Assembly (NCBI GenBank): GCA_018372555.1
Contig: JAHAIU010000093.1
Location: forward strand, 1-10,128
Length of the DNA: 10,128 nt
Source of the DNA: Clostridium sp.
GTDB taxonomy: Bacteria > Bacillota > Clostridia > Clostridiales > Clostridiaceae
Direction: 5' to 3'
The translations under genes were made by a program, and so were the position numbers. Below are positions 6,897-10,128 of the stretch, one piece after another (the first letter of the stretch is position 1; each line of letters starts with the position of its first letter). A model generated the notes under the pieces. The model had not been told where the DNA came from and ran no database searches. It saw only the letters and a program-made list of their open reading frames with translations.

Positions 6897-8291
6897 ATGG
6901 ATTTTATAACAATATCTTTTGAAAACAATAGTAACATCCCATTATATATTCAGCTTTATAATTATTTAAAAAAAGAGATTGAAGTGGGTAACTTAAAAGC
7001 TAATAGTAAATTACCTTCAAAGAGGAAGCTATCTAAGCATTTACAAATAAGTCAAAATACTATTGAAGCTGCTTATGAACAATTAATTATAGAGGGATAT
7101 ATTATTTCTCTGCCTAAGAAAGGGTACTTTGTTTGCGAACTTGAAGAAGTTTTTAAGGGAGCGGAAACAATAGAAGAGGAAACTATTATAAAAAAGAATA
7201 AGAATGAATATAAGTATGAGTTTTTTTCAAGTAGAGTTGATTTAGACAGTTTTCCACATGCTATATGGAGAAGAATAAATAAAGAAATAATTAGTGAAGA
7301 AAATAAAAATCTACTTCAAATTGGTCACTCTCAAGGTGATAAAAACTTAAGGGAAACAATTTCTAATTACTTAAGATTTTCAAGGGGAGTAAACTCTACT
7401 GCAGATAATATTGTAGTTGGTGCTGGTAGTGAATATTTAATTCAGTTATTAATTAATTTACTAGGTAGAAATAAAGGTTATGGAGTAGAGGAACCAGGGT
7501 ATTATAAAGTAAGAAAGATTTTAAATATTAATGGAATTTATCCAAAGGGAATAAGTTTAGATAATCAAGGAATTAGCATAAGTGAGCTAGAAGGTTCAAA
7601 AGTTCAAGTTCTTCATATTACTCCATCGCATCAATTTCCATTAGGAATAATAATGCCTATAAATAGAAGAATGCAATTATTATCTTGGGCAAATAAAGAT
7701 GATAATAGATATATTATTGAGGATGACTATGATAGTGAATTTAGATTTGAAGGTAGACCAATCCCAGCTCTTCAAAGTTTAGATTCTAATGGAAGGGTTA
7801 TTTATTTAGGGACCTTTTCAAAATGTTTTTCACCATCTATAAGAATTGCTTATATGGTGCTACCTGATGAGCTTATAAAAATATATAGAAGAGACTTTAG
7901 CTTTTTAGCATGTACAGTTTCTAGAACCACACAACAAGCTTTATTTAAGTTTATAGAAGATGGTTACTTTGAAAGACATTTAAATAAAATGAGGAATTTA
8001 TATAAGAAAAAGAGAGAGTTATTAATAAATCTTATAAATAAATATTTTTCTAATACTGAAATTATAGGCACTAATTCAGGCCTTCATTTATTATTGAAAG
8101 TTAATAATGGGATGAGCGAAAAGGAATTAATAAAAAAAGCAGAAGAAAACAAAATAAGGATATTAGGGCTATCAAACTCATATATCAATCCTAATATGGA
8201 AACTAGTACTGTATTTTTAGGTTATGCGAGTTTAAGTAACAAGGAAATGGAAGAAGCAGTAATATTACTAAAAAAAGCATGGAATTTATAA
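6897..8291 (+). CDS. MocR/PdxR-family transcriptional regulator (GntR HTH plus aminotransferase-like domain)
   Basis: The N-terminal winged helix (about residues 10-78) has the GntR pattern: IPLYIQLYNYLKKEI, SKLPSKRKLSKHLQISQNTIEAAYEQL (two overlapping stretches, first 37-50) and GYFV. After an acidic linker, a fold-type I aminotransferase domain (about 108-464) shows GHSQGDKNLRETISNYLR (143-160), the PLP-ring aspartate region EDDYDSEFR (275-283), and the Schiff-base lysine in GTFSK (K309) followed by the usual SPSIRIAY. Family members such as PdxR and GabR bind PLP and a ligand to control PLP synthesis, GABA use or, in DdlR of Brevibacillus, D-Ala-D-Ala ligase. No pdxST genes are nearby; alr is divergent, which suggests D-alanine or PLP sensing (inference). 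The Shine-Dalgarno GGAGGG (6888-6893) is strong but only three bases from the ATG. Length 464 is typical. Confidence 0.92.
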   Translation: MDFITISFENNSNIPLYIQLYNYLKKEIEVGNLKANSKLPSKRKLSKHLQISQNTIEAAYEQLIIEGYIISLPKKGYFVCELEEVFKGAETIEEETIIKKNKNEYKYEFFSSRVDLDSFPHAIWRRINKEIISEENKNLLQIGHSQGDKNLRETISNYLRFSRGVNSTADNIVVGAGSEYLIQLLINLLGRNKGYGVEEPGYYKVRKILNINGIYPKGISLDNQGISISELEGSKVQVLHITPSHQFPLGIIMPINRRMQLLSWANKDDNRYIIEDDYDSEFRFEGRPIPALQSLDSNGRVIYLGTFSKCFSPSIRIAYMVLPDELIKIYRRDFSFLACTVSRTTQQALFKFIEDGYFERHLNKMRNLYKKKRELLINLINKYFSNTEIIGTNSGLHLLLKVNNGMSEKELIKKAEENKIRILGLSNSYINPNMETSTVFLGYASLSNKEMEEAVILLKKAWNL

Positions 8292-8342
8292 AAACATTTA
8301 GGAAATAATATAAGCAGAGTATTAAAAAAGGAAGTAATTATT

Positions 8343-9527
8343 ATGGCTTATATTAATTTTAAAGAAGAAAAAGAAGTAGCAATAGATCAATTATATAAAA
8401 GAAGAGAGAATAATAGAAAACTTATTAATAGTATCTCAAGTAGCAAAACAATATTGAAGTTATATTCACCAAATGAGAAATATAGCTATAAGAATCATAA
8501 TGAAATTGTTTTTGGTGGTGGTCATCCCAAGTGGGAAGAGGATTTCAAAGAAATTGCAGACTTAGATATTGTATGTGCAACTTTTAATAAATGCATATTT
8601 TCGAATGTAAAATTTTTAAGATGTAAATTTATTGGATGTATTTTTAATGATTGTGACTTTATAGGTGGTGGAGTATTATTTGAAGACTGTTCTTTTGTAA
8701 AAAAAGAAAGTGAAGATAAGCCCAATTTAAATATAGATGATAACTTATCTTGTGAGTTTATTAATTGTAATATATATTCAAAATTCTTTTTATCTAGTTT
8801 AGAATTTATTATTTTTGATAATTGTAAGCTTAAAGAAACTACCTTTAATTTATGTGATGTTAGTAGTGGCATGATAATAAATTCAGAGCTGAATAAGATA
8901 TTTATAACAGATTCGAATTTATCAGGCTTTAAGTTAGTAAATACATATATCGAGGATTTAGAATTTAAAGATAAAGATAAAAGTAAACTAGATGAGAAAG
9001 CTTTCTTCGATAAGATTGAATTAAGAAAAAAAGATAGGGAGGAATATGAAGGAATTTATACTGTATATGAAAATATTGCAGATAAATTTAAGGAGAATAA
9101 TTTAAAAAATAATTTTGGAGAGTACTATTTTTTATGTAGGAAGGTTCAAAGAAATGTACTTAAGCCTATGCCTAAAATTTCTTCAACTGTTGGACTATTA
9201 AGTTGTGGATATGGAGAGAGACCTATATATGCAGTTTATTTTTCTATAGCGGTTATTATAGTATTTTCAATTTTATATTTACTATTTGGAGTAGTGCTTA
9301 ATGGTGAAATAGTAAACTTATCTGATTTATATAATATTAATTTTAGGGAACTTTTAACTTTATATAATGAATCATTAAACTTGAGTGTTGGAATGTTTGC
9401 AGGAGTTGGATTAACTGAAGCGCAACCATCGCCAGCATCCTATATGCTTAGCAATATTGAAATGCTAATAGGTATTTTAATGATGGGAGTAGGAATCGGG
9501 GCTTTAGTTAAGAAAATAGTAAGATAA
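8343..9527 (+). CDS. Pentapeptide-repeat membrane protein with channel-like C-terminus
   Basis: The first 65 residues are charged and have no signal peptide. A pentapeptide-repeat stretch follows: Phe falls exactly every five residues at 81, 86, 91, 96, 101 and 106, then 113 and 118, with Cys two before several of them (84, 94, 99, 104). Weaker repeats run through about 135-208. A charged helical linker with YYFLCRKVQRN leads to GYGERP (289-294), a motif often seen just before the membrane part of pentapeptide-repeat/ion-channel fusions. TM1 is about 295-317 and TM2 about 369-390; between them NLSVGMFAGVGLTEAQP (346-362) occupies the pore-loop position, but lacks a TxGYGD potassium filter. 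The start has AAGGAAG eight bases upstream. It lies 51 bp after the MocR-type gene with no terminator between, so the two are probably co-transcribed. Function unknown; a channel-like or membrane-anchored binding protein is a reasonable guess. Confidence 0.75.
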   Translation: MAYINFKEEKEVAIDQLYKRRENNRKLINSISSSKTILKLYSPNEKYSYKNHNEIVFGGGHPKWEEDFKEIADLDIVCATFNKCIFSNVKFLRCKFIGCIFNDCDFIGGGVLFEDCSFVKKESEDKPNLNIDDNLSCEFINCNIYSKFFLSSLEFIIFDNCKLKETTFNLCDVSSGMIINSELNKIFITDSNLSGFKLVNTYIEDLEFKDKDKSKLDEKAFFDKIELRKKDREEYEGIYTVYENIADKFKENNLKNNFGEYYFLCRKVQRNVLKPMPKISSTVGLLSCGYGERPIYAVYFSIAVIIVFSILYLLFGVVLNGEIVNLSDLYNINFRELLTLYNESLNLSVGMFAGVGLTEAQPSPASYMLSNIEMLIGILMMGVGIGALVKKIVR

Positions 9528-9544
9528 GATGTTTTAAATTGAGC

Positions 9545-9574
9545 AGGAGTTTTTAACATATTATGCTCGGCCTC
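9545..9574 (+). repeat. 30-bp direct repeat, copy 1
   Basis: This copy begins AGGAGTTTTTAACATATT and ends GCTCGGCCTC; it is identical over 30 bases to the copy at 9611-9640. It starts 18 bp after the pentapeptide gene stop. GAGC at 9541-9544 can pair with its internal GCTC (9565-9568). The flank TTTAAATT (9533-9540) is complementary to AATTTAAA (9693-9700) next to the inverted copy, so the copy 1/copy 3 pairing extends outward. Confidence 0.9.
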
Positions 9575-9610
9575 ATATTATTTAATTATATCCACACGCT
9601 TGTCCATCTT

Positions 9611-9640
9611 AGGAGTTTTTAACATATTATGCTCGGCCTC
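9611..9640 (+). repeat. 30-bp direct repeat, copy 2
   Basis: Identical to copy 1, offset by 66 bp. Its first 22 bases (9611-9632) can form a stem with the inverted copy at 9666-9687, with one mismatch and a 33-base, comparatively G/C-rich loop that holds a smaller inverted repeat (CGTAA 9644-9648 with TTACG 9662-9666). Confidence 0.9.
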
Positions 9641-9665
9641 CGTCGTAAACTCCAAGTCGGCTTAC

Positions 9666-9687
9666 GCACAATATGTTAAAAACTCCT
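9666..9687 (-). repeat. Inverted partial copy 3 of the repeat
   Basis: Read on the minus strand this is AGGAGTTTTTAACATATT followed by GTGC, matching the first 22 bases of copies 1 and 2 with one A-to-G change. The last 8 bases of the repeat (TCGGCCTC) are not conserved here. An outer inverted pair ATCCACA (9590-9596) and TGTGGAT (9703-9709) encloses copies 2 and 3. Confidence 0.88.
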
Positions 9688-9726
9688 TGAATAATTTAAA
9701 CTTGTGGATGCAGCTGACCAAAGGAA

Positions 9727-9748
9727 GAAATTCAGCAAGCTGAATTTC
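9727..9748. repeat. Perfect 10-bp inverted repeat (hairpin)
   Basis: GAAATTCAGC (9727-9736) and GCTGAATTTC (9739-9748) are perfect arms around AA. On the minus strand it is followed by TTCCTTTGG and on the + strand by AAGAATTATT, so neither side has a true U-tract. It may be part of the adjoining repeat element. Confidence 0.6.
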
Positions 9749-9858
9749 AAGAATTATTGCGGAGTATGCATGTTAAATTAAAATATTACTTGATCTTATA
9801 ACTACATTAAATAATGATATTTGATAGTAATTTAATATTTAAAATGAAGGAATTAAGG

Positions 9859-9890
9859 AAGAGGTTTTGCACTGCAAAACCTCTTTTGTT
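9859..9890 (+). terminator. Strong intrinsic terminator
   Basis: AAGAGGTTTTGC (9859-9870) pairs perfectly with GCAAAACCTCTT (9874-9885) around a 3-base loop, with TTTTGTT at the end. It is the first good + strand terminator after the pentapeptide gene, 331 bp past its stop, so the transcript of that gene probably carries the whole repeat cluster in its 3' region. Confidence 0.85.
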
Positions 9891-9952
9891 ATAAAGATAT
9901 TCTTATAAAAAAATGTAAGGATTTTTTTATATGCATTCTTTTATTCCTTAAT

Positions 9953-9977
9953 TAATAAAATGCGAAGCATTTTATTA
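9953..9977. repeat. 11-bp hairpin closed by GCGAAGC
   Basis: TAATAAAATGC (9953-9963) pairs perfectly with GCATTTTATTA (9967-9977) over the triloop GAA. The apex GCGAAGC is known as an exceptionally stable DNA mini-hairpin. No U-tract follows on either strand. The stretch 9891-9952 before it is AT-rich with nothing else that I recognise. Confidence 0.55.
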
Positions 9978-10030
9978 CATTAGTATACTTTATGAAACTA
10001 TGATACAGAAAAGTGCTTACTTAACAAAAT

Positions 10031-10060
10031 TTAACATTAGGTGTAACATTATATTATAAT
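10031..10060 (+). promoter_or_regulatory. Near-consensus promoter for the gene at the right edge
   Basis: TTAACA (10031-10036) and TATAAT (10055-10060) are separated by 18 bases. Transcription would start near 10067, about 46 bases before the start codon at 10113. Confidence 0.65.
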
Positions 10061-10112
10061 CAGTTGCATAAAATTAAAAAAGAATTTTCAAATTTAGAAA
10101 AGAGGTATGAAG

Positions 10113-10128
10113 ATGAGCAAGAAAAAAA
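10113..10128 (+). CDS. Start of a gene cut by the window edge
   Basis: Only the first codons are present (MSKKK). AGAGG (10101-10105) lies seven bases before this ATG; an in-frame ATG at 10107 is too close to it. A near-consensus promoter lies upstream. Nothing can be said about the product beyond a lysine-rich beginning. Confidence 0.6.

Noticed and set aside
8522..8872. 116-codon minus-strand open frame
   Set aside because: It is antisense to the pentapeptide-repeat gene; the + frame has clear family repeats and membrane segments, while this one has none and no ribosome-binding site.
9545..9687. CRISPR array
   Set aside because: Only two direct copies, one inverted partial copy, unequal spacers and no cas genes.
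9844..9894. Tiny open frame starting ATGAAGGAATTAAGG
   Set aside because: It is 16 codons long and runs through the terminator hairpin, so it is unlikely to be a gene.

Overview
The window is very AT-rich, with Gram-positive style ribosome-binding sites (AGAAGG, GGAGG, AGGGGGA), A/T-ending codons and many intrinsic hairpin/U-tract terminators. Gene content and protein style point to a Firmicute close to Clostridium sensu stricto. This assignment is inferred from composition and protein style, not from a marker gene. The region looks chromosomal and mostly housekeeping; no phage, plasmid, CRISPR or transposase gene is visible.

Left part (1-3712, mostly + strand): a free-standing 89-residue ATP-cone protein; a YidA-type HAD sugar phosphatase ending at a clear terminator; a decayed minus-strand gene remnant with an in-frame TAA; and a glutamine-dependent asparagine synthetase (AsnB) with its own terminator. 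Middle part (3713-6581): a CorA-type divalent-cation transporter behind a near-consensus promoter, then a ClbS/DfsB-type four-helix protein. The ClbS gene converges on and overlaps the alanine racemase gene (minus strand); one 15-bp hairpin, inside both reading frames, serves as a shared terminator.

Right part (6582-10128): a 315-bp divergent intergenic region with several short repeats separates alr from a MocR/PdxR-type regulator (GntR-type HTH fused to an aminotransferase-like domain). A pentapeptide-repeat membrane protein with a channel-like two-helix C-terminus follows 51 bp downstream and is probably co-transcribed. After it come 585 bp without a complete gene. They hold a notable repeat cluster (two identical 30-bp direct copies plus one inverted 22-bp copy), several hairpins, a strong terminator, and a near-consensus promoter that leads into a gene cut by the window edge.

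The best functional link is alr and the MocR-type regulator. Both depend on PLP chemistry, are divergently transcribed, and share an intergenic region rich in operator-like repeats, so the regulator may control D-alanine supply or the downstream membrane protein. The most unexplained structure is the repeat cluster at 9533-9748, where one inverted copy could pair with either of two identical direct copies. I found no clear, wholly new multi-gene system here.
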